Shown: positions 1 to 11,386, numbered from the stretch's first letter. The stretch: DNA of 64,000 nucleotides from Liopterus haemorrhoidalis (GCA_963971575.1 OZ020611.1:52151466-52215465); one strand, 5' to 3'. The notes: a model not told the origin generated them from the sequence alone. Translations and numbers: made by a program.

Positions 1-169
1 AATACGTGCCTGACCACAAGTCAGAACAATATAACAAGATGGCGCATATAGTGAGACGGTTGATAGACACAATATGTCGTAAGAATTTATTGTAGATTAA
101 AATGTGTTGTAATTGTTTACAGTGTATCCTAAAATGAATTGTGTATGCAAATTAAATGTTTGTTACAGC
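1..169. other. unassigned AT-rich sequence
   Basis: No coding or repeat signature is recognised here. It lies on the 3' side of the LINE RT fragment (minus-strand sense) but does not continue its reading frame. Confidence 0.4.
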
Positions 170-479
170 TTTAGTTTTTGTAGCAGAGAATTTGAATCCG
201 GTTTTTAAGGCCCATCTCGTAATATATTCTAATGTAGACTGGATATTTTTAAGACATGTATTTATATTTCTGTTTCTATTAAAAATTAGTAGATCGTCTG
301 CAAAAATACAGGCATATACTCTGTCTGGAAGGTGTTTTGTAATTTCGTTTACTGCTATTAGAAATAACGTTACGCTCTCTTAATATCTCCCCTTAGGGGA
401 CTCCATTCTCTTGCATTTTCTCTTCAGAGAGGTGACCATTGACTTTGACTCTGAATTTCCGTCTGCTCAAAAAGTTTTT
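170..479 (-). pseudogene. LINE reverse transcriptase fragment
   Basis: Read on the minus strand, this stretch encodes the middle of a non-LTR retrotransposon reverse transcriptase. A segment reading KFRVKVNG and then ENGVP is followed by TAA where the family has the Gln of the conserved PQG box. After a frame change it continues through FLIAVNEITKHLPDRV to the catalytic box FADDLLIF. The FADD core and the GVPQG box are hallmarks of LINE RTs of the Jockey/I/R1 group; the exact clade is uncertain. The fragment is too broken to appear as a long ORF. It abuts the truncated gypsy element at 480 and has no recognisable continuation below 170. Confidence 0.72.
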
Positions 480-480
480 T

Positions 481-2090
481 AAATATGACAACATAATTCT
501 TTTTCTGTAGTGCTATAATTAATTTCGTGATCATTTAATGTACGAGCCGCATAGGCTATAGGCATGTCTTTCCCATTAATGTTTTGGCTTAAAACTGCAC
601 CAATGGCAAAATTACTTGCATCAGTTGTACCAATAAATTGTTTTTCAAAATCAGGGTACTGTAATATTGGTGCGTTAATTAATAATTTTTTACTATCCTC
701 AAAGCTTTGTTTATATTCTTTATTTTCTGTATTTACTATATGTCCTTTCTTCAAGCATGTAGTCATTGGTTTAGTTAATTTAGCAAAATTTGGAACAAAT
801 TTTCGGTAATAACCTAAAAGTCCTAAAAATTGTTTTATTTCTTTTTGGGTTTTTGGGATAGGAAAATTTTTAACGGCTTTAATTTTTGCAGGATTTGGTT
901 TTACACCGTCTTTCGACACTATATGGCCTAGATAAGCTATCTCTTTACACATGAATTCTGACTTGTCCAATTGAATTTTTAAGTTATAGTAGTATTTTTG
1001 TAATTTAGAAAATACTTTCCGTATGTTTTCACAATGTTCTTGCAAAGACGTTCCTAATATTATGATATCATCTAAATATAATAGACATATTTTATTTATG
1101 TAATCTTTTAATATATAATTCATTAATCTTTGGAACGTAGATGGGGCATTTTTGAGACCAAATGGCATTCTTGTAAATTCAAAATGGCCTTTGTTAGTAC
1201 TAAAAGCTGTTTTAGTAATGGAGTCAGTGTGCATTTGAATCTGATGGAAACCTGAGGTTAAATCTAGTGCAGTGTAATATATATTCTTTCCTAATTTATC
1301 TAAAACGTCGGTAATATTTGGGATTGGGAATTTATCGTCTATAGTTTTTGCATTAAGTTTCCGATAGTCAATAACCATTCTAAATTTTCGTTTGCCTGAG
1401 GCATCTAATTTTTTGGGAACCATCCAAACAGGTGATGACCAAAGTGAATAACTTTCTTGGATAATTTTACTATCTAGCATGTCTTCAACTTGTTTATTAA
1501 TTTCATTTTTATATATTTCAGGATATCGGTACGGCTTAGTGTATATGGGGGTCTCATCTTTAGTAATTATTTTATGTTGATTAACGTCTGTATATGTTAA
1601 CGCATCTTTTTCATTGGGAAAAATACTTTGATATTCTTTTATTAATTTATGAAGTTATTTCTTTTCTTCCGAACTTAAATGTTCTGCTCTAACTTTAATT
1701 TTTTCCGTGTTGTTAACTGTGTTATCAACTACTTGATTTTTAAAATATTGTATCTTATAATTTTTATTTTGGATCGTAATTAAATTTTTACTAAGATCTA
1801 TTTTAGCTTGCATTTCAGTCATTGTTGGTAAACTCAACAACAAATTAAAATCTTTATGAAAATAATGTAAATAAAATTTTAAATCTTTATTTTCAAACTG
1901 TAAAATTATATATTCGTCACCAGTATGTTCACCTATTGGTGTTTTAAAATTAAATTTTATCTTTGTAAATTTTGTTTTTTTTGTAAATTATTATAAACAT
2001 ATGTTTTACTTATTAAATTTATCGTGGAACCTGTATCAATCAACATATAATAATCTTTAAATTTTAGAAACGGTAGTCGGGAACTCTGAA
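481..2090 (-). pseudogene. pol: Ty3/gypsy Pol: protease and reverse transcriptase
   Basis: The protease active site reads LIDTGSTINLISKTYV (about 2045-1995). One frameshift follows at an A-rich run near 1985. A single frame then runs from about 1960 to 479 with one TAA at 1655-1657. Reverse transcriptase landmarks in order are PYRYPE, SPVWMVPKK, RMVIDYRKLNAKT, the first catalytic Asp in YTALDLTSGFHQI, TRMPFGLKNAPSTFQR and the YLDDIII box. The thumb (KQFLGLLGYYRKFVPNFAKL) and the start of RNase H (TTEKEL) follow. Pol acts in the cytoplasmic particle to process Gag-Pol and copy RNA into DNA. It ends abruptly at 479 next to a different element, so RNase H and integrase are lost. The upstream part of pol is separated from gag by the inserted LINE. 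Confidence 0.9.
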
Positions 2091-2282
2091 ACATACTTTA
2101 TTTTTTATTTATTTATTTATTTATTTACGTGCACTCGGGTGATCCCAAATTGCACAATGAAAAATACCAATATTACATACAATATAAAATACATGCAGTA
2201 AAATACAACAATAAAATTATACAAAATATACAAAATATAAATTATACAAAATTTTAAAAAAATTATAAATAGACTGTAACAA

Positions 2283-5159
2283 TTAAGTAAAACTTAAAAT
2301 AAAACAAGAATTAAGGCGATTTTTGAACACATTAAGTGACATGTTGGAACTGTCAAACTCTGAACAATTTACATTATATAACCTAGACATTCGGTCAATA
2401 CAGGTATTATGACCATAAACAGATCTATGATTATCACAATATAAAAAATCTTTATTGCGTGTGGAGTGGTATGGTATTCTAAAATTTACCCTAGCTAAGA
2501 TATCAGGTACATATATAACATTGTTAATAATTTTAAATAGTAAACAAAGATCTAAAATATCTCGCCTTGTTTCAAGTGGTTGCAAATTTAGAATAGTAAG
2601 TCTTTCCTCTCTAGTGATCTGATTATATCTAACACCTAGTTTAAATAGTACATATTTACAGAATTTGTTTTGTACGGCCTCTAGTCTGTCAGTCTGGGTT
2701 GTCTGGGTAGGATACCAGATTGTGCTGGCATACTCGAGGTGACTACGAACAAGGGAATAGTATAATATTTTAAGAGCATGTACATTTACGAAGTCCTTGG
2801 TTTGACGTTTAATAAATCCTAACATTTTTACAGATTTATAAACAATTGTATTAATGTGACCCTTAAAAGATAAATCACTTGAAAACTGAACACCAAGATC
2901 TACCACTTCACTAACGAAATTTGAAGCCTCACTACCCATATGTAAAGTAAAAAGAGTAGTTTCGCGCTTTCTTGAAAAAACCATTACTTTGCATTTGGAT
3001 TTATTCAGTTGTAAGAAATTATCAGTGCACCACTGGTCGAGGGTGTTAATATCAGATTGAAGACATATGATATCAGAACTACGAGAACAAGCTTGGTACA
3101 TCTTTAAATCATCGGCAAACAATAAGTAGTTACAGAATTTGAATTTTAAACCTATATCATTCACGAAAAGTAGAAAGAGTATTGGACCGAGATGAGAACC
3201 TTGAGTAACTCCTGAGGTCACATGAATGGTTTTAGATGATGTATTATTAACTCTCACGCTTTTTTTCCTACCAGTTAGGTAAGATTCAATCCATGAGTAC
3301 AAAGGATCACAGATGCCATAACTCTTCAATTTGAATAAGAGGGCTTTATGATCTACTCGATCGAAGGCCTTGCGGAAATCGGTATAAACCGCGTAAACTT
3401 CTTTGCCCCCTTCTAAGGAATTAGATACGAAGTCTTTGTAGTTAATGAGATTCGTTGTAGTAGATCGCCCTTTGAAAAAACCATGCTGTTGAGGTACGAT
3501 AAAGTATTCGAAACTTCGGTATATCTCGTCCGTTATTAGTGATTCAAATAGTTTAGGTACTGAAGATAAGATAGATTGGACGATAATTTTCAATGGATGA
3601 TTTAGAACCAGATTTGTGCACTGGAGTAATGAAAGCGTTCTTCCAATAGCACGGAAAACATCCGGTTGAGAGTGACTTTTTGAATAGAAGTAAGAGCGGA
3701 TAGGAAATTGTTTGGCCACATTTCTTCAGAAATACTGGTGGTATAAGGTCTGGGCCATGACCTTTGGATGGATCTAAAGACGATAATTTATTGTATATAT
3801 CTTCAATTTCGATGTCGATCGTTGATAAGTGGGTATATTCAGTAAATTTAATATTACTAAAATTTGTTGAATGTACATCCTGAATATAAACGGATTGAAA
3901 ATAATCAGCAAATAAATTACAGATGTCCTCACAATTATCAGCTGATGAGGAACCGTATGACATAAACTTTGGCATACCATGATTTTTGTTTTTTGCATTT
4001 ATAAATGACCAGAAAACTTTTATATTGGATGAAATGTCGAATTCGATGTTTGCTATGTAGTCCATGTATTGATATTTTATAAATCGCTTACAGCTCTTCC
4101 TCAAGTTAGAGTAATTCATGTAATCTACAGGGGTTCCGGAATTTTTATATGAAGTATAGGCTTTATTTCTGCTTTTAATTAATTTAGTGCAACTTTTACT
4201 GAACCAGACAGGATATTTGGATCTTTTAACCAACTTACGTGGAACGTGATTTTCAATAAATGAATATAGAACATCATAGAATCTAGATACAGAGTCATCG
4301 ATAGTTCCTTCATAAAGTAGCAAATCCCAGTCCACTAATGCTAGTAATTCATTTAATTTGTCATATGGTGTGTTAATGAAGTCATACTTAAATATTTTAA
4401 TGGTTTAAGTAATGTTACATTCCGGTTCATATCAACATATATAACTAAAGCGGGATGGTATCGATCTTCACTAATCAATGGATCAAGGCATTTCTCAACA
4501 CAGATTCTATAGTTAGAATAAACTAAGTCTAAAACGTCATCATAGTTATTCAATATGGAGTTATATTGATCGAGATCTAAGAATATAATGTTATCAACAA
4601 TGGTTTCTACAGTGGCAGTTAGAATGCCAGTGGATAACAATACTGTACTACTATCGTCCTCATAGGTCCAAATAAGTTTAGGAAGATTGAAGTCTCCTGT
4701 TATAATTACTTGGGCGTTTTGGTATTGATCTATTAAATTAGACGCATTTTCTACAAAATCAATATACGACTGAGTTGTAGAGTCAGGTGGAAAATATACA
4801 GAACATATCAAATACGTACATGAAGATTGTTTTGAGAGTACCCAAATTTGCTCAATGCCATAAATTGGATGTGTTGAAATAAGGTGGGTTGATGAAAAAG
4901 ATTTTCTGTTAAATGCTAGCAAAGTGCCACCACCTCGTTTCTTATCACTTGTGAGATGTGAACGATCGTTTCTGTAAACAACATATCTGGGATCAAAAAT
5001 TTCTTCATCGGATATGTCAGGTACTAACCAGGTTTCGCACAATGAGACAATATCGTAGTTATGTGATAGAATCCTGATTAGAAAGTCAGTAGTTTTTGTT
5101 CGTAGCCCTCGGACGTTTTGAAAATAAAGAGAAATAGTAAGATTAGATGTAGATGCCAT
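2283..5159 (-). pseudogene. LINE ORF2: endonuclease-reverse transcriptase
   Basis: The product nicks target DNA and copies LINE RNA at the nick. The N-terminal AP-endonuclease-like domain starts at the ATG at 5159, with YFQNVRGLRTK, then VSLCETWL and ITGDFNLPKLIW. The RT domain follows: the fingers read GHGPDLIPPVFLKKC, then ENYRPI, VYTDFRKAFDRVDH (first catalytic Asp), SGVTQGSHLGPILF and LLFADDLKMYQ (FADD box). A C-terminal thumb and tail continue to 2283. The frame shifts at least twice, near 4370-4400 and near 3560-3600, so the protein is broken. It lies 28 bases downstream of ORF1, as in two-ORF Jockey-group LINEs. Its closest relative in the window is the intact ORF2 at 17167-19995. Confidence 0.9.
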
Positions 5160-5187
5160 TCCAGCTTTGTTGTTGTTTGATGTTACA

Positions 5188-5894
5188 TTACTGACGAAAA
5201 AATTTGAATGGCTTTAATAAAACATTTGGCGGCCAGCAGTTTGGGGACAATAGTTCATCACCACTTATTCCACTAACACCAACCTTAAAGGAAGAATTGT
5301 TCCCTTTGTTCTTCAAATCAGTACATGCATTCCCGTTCTGGCCACTGTTCACGAACATTCTCCAGGACTTGGTCGACAGATGTTCCTTTTTGCAGACGTC
5401 CAACGTACGCCCATGACATAGTAGGAGCAGCCACAAGAGTAGAGCAAGGTTTTCCGGTTCCCAAGATGACGTTACTATTTAGCGGAGACTTACGGGTTTC
5501 AGATTTCTTGGGTCGAGGTGTAACACGTTTTGGGATTTCAAGCACAGGATCAATGTTAGATTACGATGTCGAATTCAAAGATGAATTTTTATCTGCAGGT
5601 ACGTCGCTTTTAGTCATCTTAGGACGACTTAGCGAATTAGTAACAGCAGATGAGTACGATGTGTCGGATATTTTGATTTGTGATTCGGTTCGTAGGCGCG
5701 CAACTTCTACCTGCAGCTCGCCAACTTGATTAGTAAGCCTAGGGTTCGCGTCCCGCATCTTTTACTTCTTTCATGAGTTGAGTAACTGCCGTACATTCAT
5801 TCATACTGCTTGTAATTGTTTGACGCAAGTAAGCAGATAACTCGATGTTAGATAGGACCTCATTTACAATCTCCGAATCCAAACGAGTAGTCAT
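5188..5894 (-). pseudogene. LINE ORF1 (RNA-binding chaperone-like), frameshifted
   Basis: Translation from the ATG at 5894 starts MTTRLDSEIVNEVLSNIE and soon needs a frameshift near 5750. It then enters a leucine-rich, coiled-coil-like stretch (TNQVGELQVEVARLRTE) followed by a Ser/Lys-rich linker. After 5545 another frame carries a segment with WAYVGRLQKGTSVDQVL. A further shift near 5330 leads to a C terminus reading SPNCWPPNVLLKPFKFF. A short acidic/basic N-terminal region, a coiled coil and a C-terminal WP-V-L-F motif fit ORF1 proteins of insect Jockey-group LINEs, which bind element RNA. I see no PHD or CCHC zinc finger, unlike the LINEs at 20030 and 60390. The assignment rests mainly on position before ORF2. 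Confidence 0.65.
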
Positions 5895-6320
5895 CTCGGT
5901 TGAAAATAAGACGTTCAAAAAGGTGTATAGAGAAATAGATGAAATAATAAAATAATACTAGTCTCTATTACGTTAAATTAAACGTTAATATGTATGTATA
6001 TACTGGTATCTATTAATATCAAATCACTTGTACGGACCGCACAAACACGTTTGTTTCTGTTCGGCATGCGATAAAATGTCACTTTTATAGAAAAACCGAA
6101 TAATAATTTTACAATTATGTGTTTAAATAAAGACTGTTTATTAATGGGATTTAAATCTCAAGATATCAGAAAATTTAAGCACTACACAAATATTTTAATT
6201 TGTCCATTTACCATTAAAAAAACGACACTATTTGTAATGAAAATAAGAACTTTAGTGAGAGATAACTTTTACACGTGTTGCACGAATGATATAAAAACTC
6301 GACATGGGATTATTATATAC
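5895..6320 (-). other. LINE 5' UTR and gypsy gag-pol junction
   Basis: No readable gene. The stretch should contain the LINE 5' UTR (nearest ORF1) and the gypsy sequence following the gag stop at 6321, but I cannot place the boundary. Confidence 0.4.
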
Positions 6321-7367
6321 TCAAGAGCTCTCCTGAATATCTGGGGGAATCTCTAAAAAAGAATTTTGTTCCGTAACGTTTTCGTCTTGTTCGATCCCGA
6401 TTTCTAAATCTTTTTCCGGATAGTAATTATATTCTTCATTACTAAAATTTTGATCTTCCGAACACCGATTTTCATCGAAAGTTTCCGTGTTATTAATTTC
6501 TTCTGCTATGTAATTTGGTTTGTGTGTCCCAAATTGTTTATTTTGTTGTGTAAAATAGTTATTTTGTCCCGAGAAATTTTGTTTAGGTTGAAATGTTTGT
6601 CTAGTCTGTATGGTCATGGGCGTAGGCTTAATATATTGGGCATTTTTAACTCGTTGTCTAGGAACAAAATTTTGATTAGTATTATTTTTCTACTGGAAAT
6701 TTATTGGTCCAGTAGGAAAACTTGTTCCTGGAAATTTTTGGGGTGGAATGTGTGGTAATTGTTTGGTAATAGAAGGTTTTATATTAAGATTAGTGTTGAA
6801 TTTTAAATATTTCAAATAATTTTCCATTAATATTTCTATCTCATCTATTGTTTGTGGATTTCTTGTAGCTAGATTATTTCTGTATGGGTCATTGATGGTT
6901 GAAATGAAATTGTTTACCTCTAAGTTTTCAGCAAACTTGATCATTATTAATTTTACGTTTGGATCCGTTTCTTCAATACAAATTCTCGATTTAAAACTAA
7001 GGAATTTTTCTTTAGTTATTTCTAATAGTTTATATGGACTTTTGATGTTTTGTATTTTTAATAATTCATTTATTATTGTCACTGAATTTGTTTTATCTTT
7101 AAAAGTATTTATTAGTTGCGAACGTAATCCGTCCCAGCTATTTAATTCTAGATCTTTAATACTGTCTAAAGCGCGTCCAGTTACTTTATTTTTAATATTT
7201 AAAAATGTTATTGCTTTATCAAAATCATCCAAAGGTGGAGTGATAGTGCAGAAGAGAGACTGAACTGAGTTTACGGTATTAATAAAATTACTTAATTTAG
7301 TTGGGTCTCCATTATATTCCGGAATTGATTTTAATGCAAAGTTAATTTTCTGAATTCTTTCAGCCAT
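6321..7367 (-). pseudogene. gag: Ty3/gypsy Gag with one in-frame stop
   Basis: One frame of 349 codons, from the ATG at 7367 to 6321, is interrupted only by a TAG at 6690-6692. The protein begins MAERIQKINFALKSIPEYNG and continues as a helical capsid-like region (FINTVNSVQSLF, WDGLRSQLINTF, FAENLEVNNFI). This resembles the retrotransposon Gag capsid fold that packages element RNA. Downstream of the stop it becomes Gln/Asn-rich and then acidic, with no CCHC zinc knuckle. It lies between the primer-site leader and the pol fragment. The family call follows from position and composition; the tail may include a Gag-specific region or the start of the gag-pol overlap. Confidence 0.78.
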
Positions 7368-7642
7368 TGTGACGTTGAGATTATTTTCTATCTCTGATAT
7401 TATTTCTAATAATTCTGAATTATTCTCCAGATTGAATATTTATTACAAAAATATTAATAATTATTTACAGTAAAATTATGCTTGCCAATAGCGTGGTGAA
7501 ATACATTTGTAACACTTGAACACTTGATTCTGGCAGGCTAGGTGATGCTGATACGGCTCTTGACGTTCAGGCTCACCGGGTTGACTGGCACTCGCACTGC
7601 GGGCTCTGTGTCGTGGAGTTCTTGAATTTGATGTTAAGACCT

Positions 7643-7790
7643 GGGCACTGCGTATAGCGGCTCTATAGTTTCTTTCCCTTAGTACTGCGTTTAGCGACTC
7701 TGTAGGTTACTTCCCTTGGCACTGCGTTTAGCGGCTCTGTAGGTACTTTTCCTTGGCACTGCGTATAGCGGCTCTGTAGGTTTCTTCTTA
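7643..7790. repeat. 37-38-bp tandem repeat in the gypsy leader
   Basis: Four units each contain ACTGCGT-TAGCG-CTCT and recur at 7644, 7682, 7719 and 7756. The array lies between the primer site and gag on the minus strand, so it would be transcribed as part of the untranslated leader. Confidence 0.8.
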
Positions 7791-7899
7791 TAACGTTTAT
7801 GGACCGTAATAAACAGTAGAAACGGAACAGCGATGTCTTTAACGAATTAAACTCAAACTTTTAATTTTTGAGTTTTCGGTCTAAAACACTGTTTACGTG

Positions 7900-7916
7900 T
7901 CCTACCGACTGCGCCA
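7900..7916 (-). promoter_or_regulatory. tRNA-Ser primer-binding site of the gypsy element
   Basis: On the minus strand this reads TGGCGCAGTCGGTAGGA. It is the complement of the 3' end of an insect tRNA-Ser including CCA (TCCTACCGACTGCG plus CCA). It marks where minus-strand DNA synthesis is primed and fixes the inner edge of the 5' LTR at about 7917. Confidence 0.85.
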
Positions 7917-8102
7917 AATAAATAAATTGCAAAGATTTATTTGTTTTTAAAAAACTTTATTTCAAATAAGAAGATTAAATATTCTAGTTCTCTTCTATTA
8001 AATAAACTACACAGGTTCATTTACAAAATAGAACTCAGCACTACATTAGCTGAACGCTAGTATATATTAAAAAGGTTTGTTTATAATTAAGGAGATAACA
8101 CT
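7917..8102 (-). repeat. candidate 5' LTR of the gypsy element
   Basis: The inner edge is set by the adjacent primer site. The outer edge is inferred from AGTGTTA at 8102 on the minus strand, as AGT-type starts occur in this gypsy branch. It holds TATATACT and AATAAA-like signals. The 3' LTR is absent from the window, so the LTR cannot be confirmed by comparison. Confidence 0.45.
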
Positions 8103-8780
8103 TAGGCGGCTGTATAAACATAGAATAAGAGCATCTATTCATTAGTTAAATATTAGGATATACATAACTTGTGCGTCCTGGAAGTTAGTTGAGAAATTAT
8201 TAAATTTAATAAAGCATTATTTGAAATATTACATGTGAAATGAATAATATAATGAATATTTAGATAGATATTTATTACAGAACTCTCGAGCTAAAACTAT
8301 GGCTTGAATGAAAAAGCTCATTAAATTGGGTTGGAAACGCACTATCAGGAGAGAAACAGAGAAAATAATATAGAAATGTTTGAAATATGAACCGTAATAC
8401 AGCAATTTGTAACTGAAAATAGAAATTAATTTAAACACGAAGTTAAATTAAAATCAGTTTAAAGAACATTAATCATTGTATACGGTTATTATTATTATTA
8501 TTATGGGGTTTGTCCGTCTTGACAAGCGTCCACTAATTATTATTATTATTATCAATTTATAATGCTCTATGATGTGTTTTAAAAGAACGTCCTATAGATA
8601 TATCATCGAAGGATGAAGTCTTACAACCGATTTCTGAAAGCTTAGTTAACTATAACTAGAGCCCTATGCGGATACGTTTTTCTGTATCCGCATCTGATCC
8701 GCATCCAATCTGCATCAGCAAGTCCAGAAAAATATTTTCTATATAATGTCGTACTGAGATTATATATATATATATATATA
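8103..8780. other. non-coding stretch with simple repeats
   Basis: No gene recognised. TTA repeats at about 8485-8550 flank a short TGGGGTTTGTCC segment, resembling back-to-back LINE tails. A TTTCTGAAAGCTTAGT motif near 8630 and an AGAGCCCT motif at about 8660 recur at about 32870 and 32945, suggesting a decayed repeat. A TA microsatellite (about 8760-8780) leads into the next repeat. Confidence 0.5.
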
Positions 8781-10250
8781 TGATAGAACGCTTTATAGCG
8801 TTCATGATAATATCAATTAAAACACACAAATCCATGCACATATAAGCGTTTATTACTACGTCTATTTACAATATGTCACATATATGTCATTATGTTATGG
8901 TTACTAACGCAACATATTACAAAGGAGGTCCAAGAACTAGTTTTGACCCTAACACGGCCGTCCTGATCTTGCCGCGTCCTCGCGGCATCATCTAAATTTA
9001 ACTGAAAAGTAAAACCACTTATTATCCTAACACGGCCGTCCTGAGTAAACGAAAACATAATGTTTGTTTTGCCCGTCTCCTTGAGGTTCCTGACCATCCA
9101 GAGTTTCACTGAACTCCTTGAGGTCCTTGAACATTCAGCGTCGAACAAAACAAACACATCTCCTTGAGGTCCCTGATCATCCAGAGTTCCTCTGAGCTCC
9201 TTGAGGTCCCTGACCATCCAGAGTCAACAAGACAAACACGACCATTTTAGGTCCAACAACTCCTTGAGGTCCCTGATCATCCAGAGTTCCTCTGAACTCC
9301 TTGAGGTCCCTGACCATCCAGAGTGAAACAAAACAGACACAACTCTTTGAGGTCCCTGACCATCCAGAGTTCCTCTGAACTCCTTGAGGTCCCTGACCAT
9401 CCAGAGCCAACAAAACAAAAACGACCAGTGTGTCTTGCGGTACTCAACAAGCTATCAATTCTCAAATCAACTATCAATCAGTTCATTTCAATACAGGTTG
9501 TCTACAGTACCCAACAAGCTCAGTGACTGTCGCTGCTTCCTACTCAGTACCTTATTATCCCACACGCAATGCGCCTTCTCATTTAATCAAAGCAATAATA
9601 TGTCTCTTACCACTTTAATCATCGTCACTTTTAATCACCATCATCTAACTAGTTACTTTAGTAATATTTGTCTGTCAATAGACAAACGGTCGTCCATTCT
9701 GACATTTTTTATTATTATTCCTCTTCAGATCATTACATTTGCCATTTCAGGTAAACTACACCTTGATCTGTTATCAATCTCACTGGTAAAATAAGTAAAA
9801 TTAAGCAAAACCCTACGGTTCCCACTGTTTTAGTCCTTGTTGAAGATCTCCAAAGAACAAAGAATACATTAAATGAATTTATCTCCCGGTTCTAAAATAT
9901 GTTCTAAACCTGCAATAGCTGTAACAAAAGATCTGAGCAAGCAATGTACACAGAATTAAATCGTTCACATTAGTATTACATAGCATGTGCATCAATTGTA
10001 AAATCTGTCATTTATATTAGCACTTTCGTCCAATATGTACCATTAGTACAGACCTAAGAGCAAGACATCTTAGACACCTTACAAGACAACTTTGACACCT
10101 TTCGGCTGTCAATTTTTGTCTGTGTTTCCACAATTACCACATCAGTTAAAAACTTAACTTAGTACTTTTGTATTATTGAACTTGGGAGAGCTAAAATGTA
10201 TACGTTCATTTTGATTTAATTTTTTTTTAAATTTACATTTCTGTAAAAGC
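8781..10250 (+). repeat. hairpin-headed repeat, long copy A
   Basis: The copy starts TGATAGAACGCTTTATAGCG; bases 8786-8803 form a perfect hairpin (GAACGCT, TTAT loop, AGCGTTC). The same sequence recurs at 11217, 12079, 12487 and 58018. Similarity with the copy at 58018 continues through ACACGGCCGTCCTG motifs, a minisatellite (9080-9412) and a region ending near TTCATTTTGA. That is at least 1.46 kb; the right end is not defined because the other copy runs off the window. It encodes no recognised transposase. Plus-strand frame 9384-9794 is partly shared with 58739-59251, but composition suggests it is not a real protein. The class is unknown. Confidence 0.75.
9080..9412 (+). repeat. minisatellite of about 37-bp units
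   Basis: Irregular tandem units are built on CTCCTTGAGGTCCCTGACCA followed by TCCAGAGT and either a short TCCTCTGAA spacer or a longer spacer with AACAAAACAAACAC. A homologous array sits at 58365-58762 in the second long copy. On the minus strand it reads as repeated LDGQGPQG-like peptides, which are a by-product. Confidence 0.85.
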
Positions 10251-10308
10251 TAGTTTTCTGAAATTACAAAATCTTTTCTTTTTAGCATACTCATAATAAT
10301 AATAAAAC

Positions 10309-10703
10309 TGTTTGATTTGCGTATTTAAAATGTCACTACCCGTGAGATTTAGCATACGCGCAAGTTTCAATATATTTCGTAAAGAAATAACACACTTTTA
10401 TTGAGACCATAATTCAGTAATTCATAATGCAAAATTTAGAAAAATTACACAAACAACTTGGTAAAACTGTTTGACAAAATAAAAATAACAGCTACTATTA
10501 TCTGTCCATTGTCATCTGTATCTGACATTTGTCATCTGTATCTGACATTTGTCATCTGACATTTGTCATCTGACATTTGTCATCTGACATTTGTCATCTG
10601 ACATTTGTCATCTGACATTTGTCATGTGTTATCTGCCAATGCAAAATATAATCTTATCTAATATGATTCCATACAAGGAATATAATTGACAAAAACTCCA
10701 ACA
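10309..10703 (-). mobile_element. BEL/Pao solo LTR
   Basis: This is the reverse complement of the LTRs at 22713 and 27915. It starts TGTTTGATTTGCG (their 3' end) and shares the TCACTACCCGTGA and TTTTGCAT blocks. It ends CCAACA, the complement of their 5' TGTTGG. It is flanked by an identical 5-bp duplication AAAAC (10304-10308 and 10704-10708). No internal sequence remains, so it is a solo LTR left by LTR-LTR recombination. Confidence 0.9.
10511..10625. repeat. 14-bp tandem array inside the solo LTR
   Basis: The unit CTGACATTTGTCAT is repeated several times with occasional CTGTAT variants. The full-length BEL LTRs carry only a short degenerate version (GATGACAGATGACAAATG), so the array expanded in this copy. 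Confidence 0.85.
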
Positions 10704-10708
10704 AAAAC

Positions 10709-11216
10709 TCTTTGAATTACCTTGTTAAGTCTTTATCCAAAATTTCTAAATTATCAAGAACAAATTAGAAATACCTCATTATTCTCTTATAATTTGGCGT
10801 CAAATTTCTATACTACCTTTAGCTTATTCTTTATTTAACCTTTGCAATGTTATCGGAAAATTTATTTGCATCTTGTAGTGTTTTCCAGTCCTTGCTATAA
10901 GTTTTAATGTACTTTATCCAAATTCATTCTAGAACATTTCAACTTCTACGTATCACTGTGGCTCACCATAATATGGTTACGCAATGTTTTGGGGTTAATT
11001 ATTTTTTTACAGTTTAATTATAATATAGCACTTATGTTTTCCATTTTAAAAACTCTTGTCAGCCAATTTTGACATTTCAATTTATTTTTGAACTGTCAAT
11101 CTTTCTGTCATTTTTTTGTTTTTTTTTTTTCATTTTAATCATTTTCAAAATATTTTATGTATGGAACAACAAAAACTCGCCAAAATTAGTTGTAGGTGCA
11201 GGCATCCCACTTCTGA
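10709..11216. other. AT-rich sequence without recognised features
   Basis: No coding similarity, repeat boundary or RNA gene is apparent. Confidence 0.5.
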
Positions 11217-11386
11217 TGATAGAACGCTTTATAGCGTTCATGATAATATCAATTAAAACACACAAATCCAAGCACATATAAGCGTTTATTACTACGTCTA
11301 TTTACAATCTATCACATATATGTCATTATGTTATGGTTACTAACGCAACTTATTACAAAGGAGGTCCAAGAACTAGTTTTGACCCT

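Larger units (their letters stand above)
2105..6060 (-). mobile_element. Jockey-like LINE inserted in the gypsy protease region
   Basis: A two-ORF non-LTR retrotransposon on the minus strand. It ends at about 2105 in a TAAA-repeat tail (plus strand shows TTTA repeats), lies immediately upstream of the gypsy protease codons, and carries ORF1 (about 5894-5188) and ORF2 (5159-2283). The 5' boundary is not sharp: sequence above the ORF1 start, to about 6060, is taken as 5' UTR. I could not find a clear target-site duplication. Confidence 0.8.
481..8102 (-). mobile_element. Ty3/gypsy LTR retrotransposon, 3' truncated, split by a LINE
   Basis: In minus-strand order the element has a candidate 5' LTR (7917-8102), a tRNA-Ser primer site, a leader with tandem repeats, gag (7367-6321), an interruption by a LINE, then protease and reverse transcriptase. 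It stops at about 480, just where RNase H should begin (TTEKEL). The remaining RNase H, integrase and 3' LTR are missing. Only single stops interrupt gag and the RT part of pol, so the copy is not very old. The Ser primer site and a Gag without zinc knuckles resemble the 17.6/297 branch of insect gypsy elements; that placement is inference. Confidence 0.85.

Noticed and set aside
7900..7916. tRNA-Ser gene fragment
   Set aside because: Only 17 bases complementary to the tRNA 3' end next to an LTR; it is a primer-binding site.
9177..9526. Repeated LDGQGPQG peptides resembling a collagen-like protein
   Set aside because: Three overlapping frames show the same peptides because of the minisatellite; there is no signal peptide, splice context or conserved continuation.
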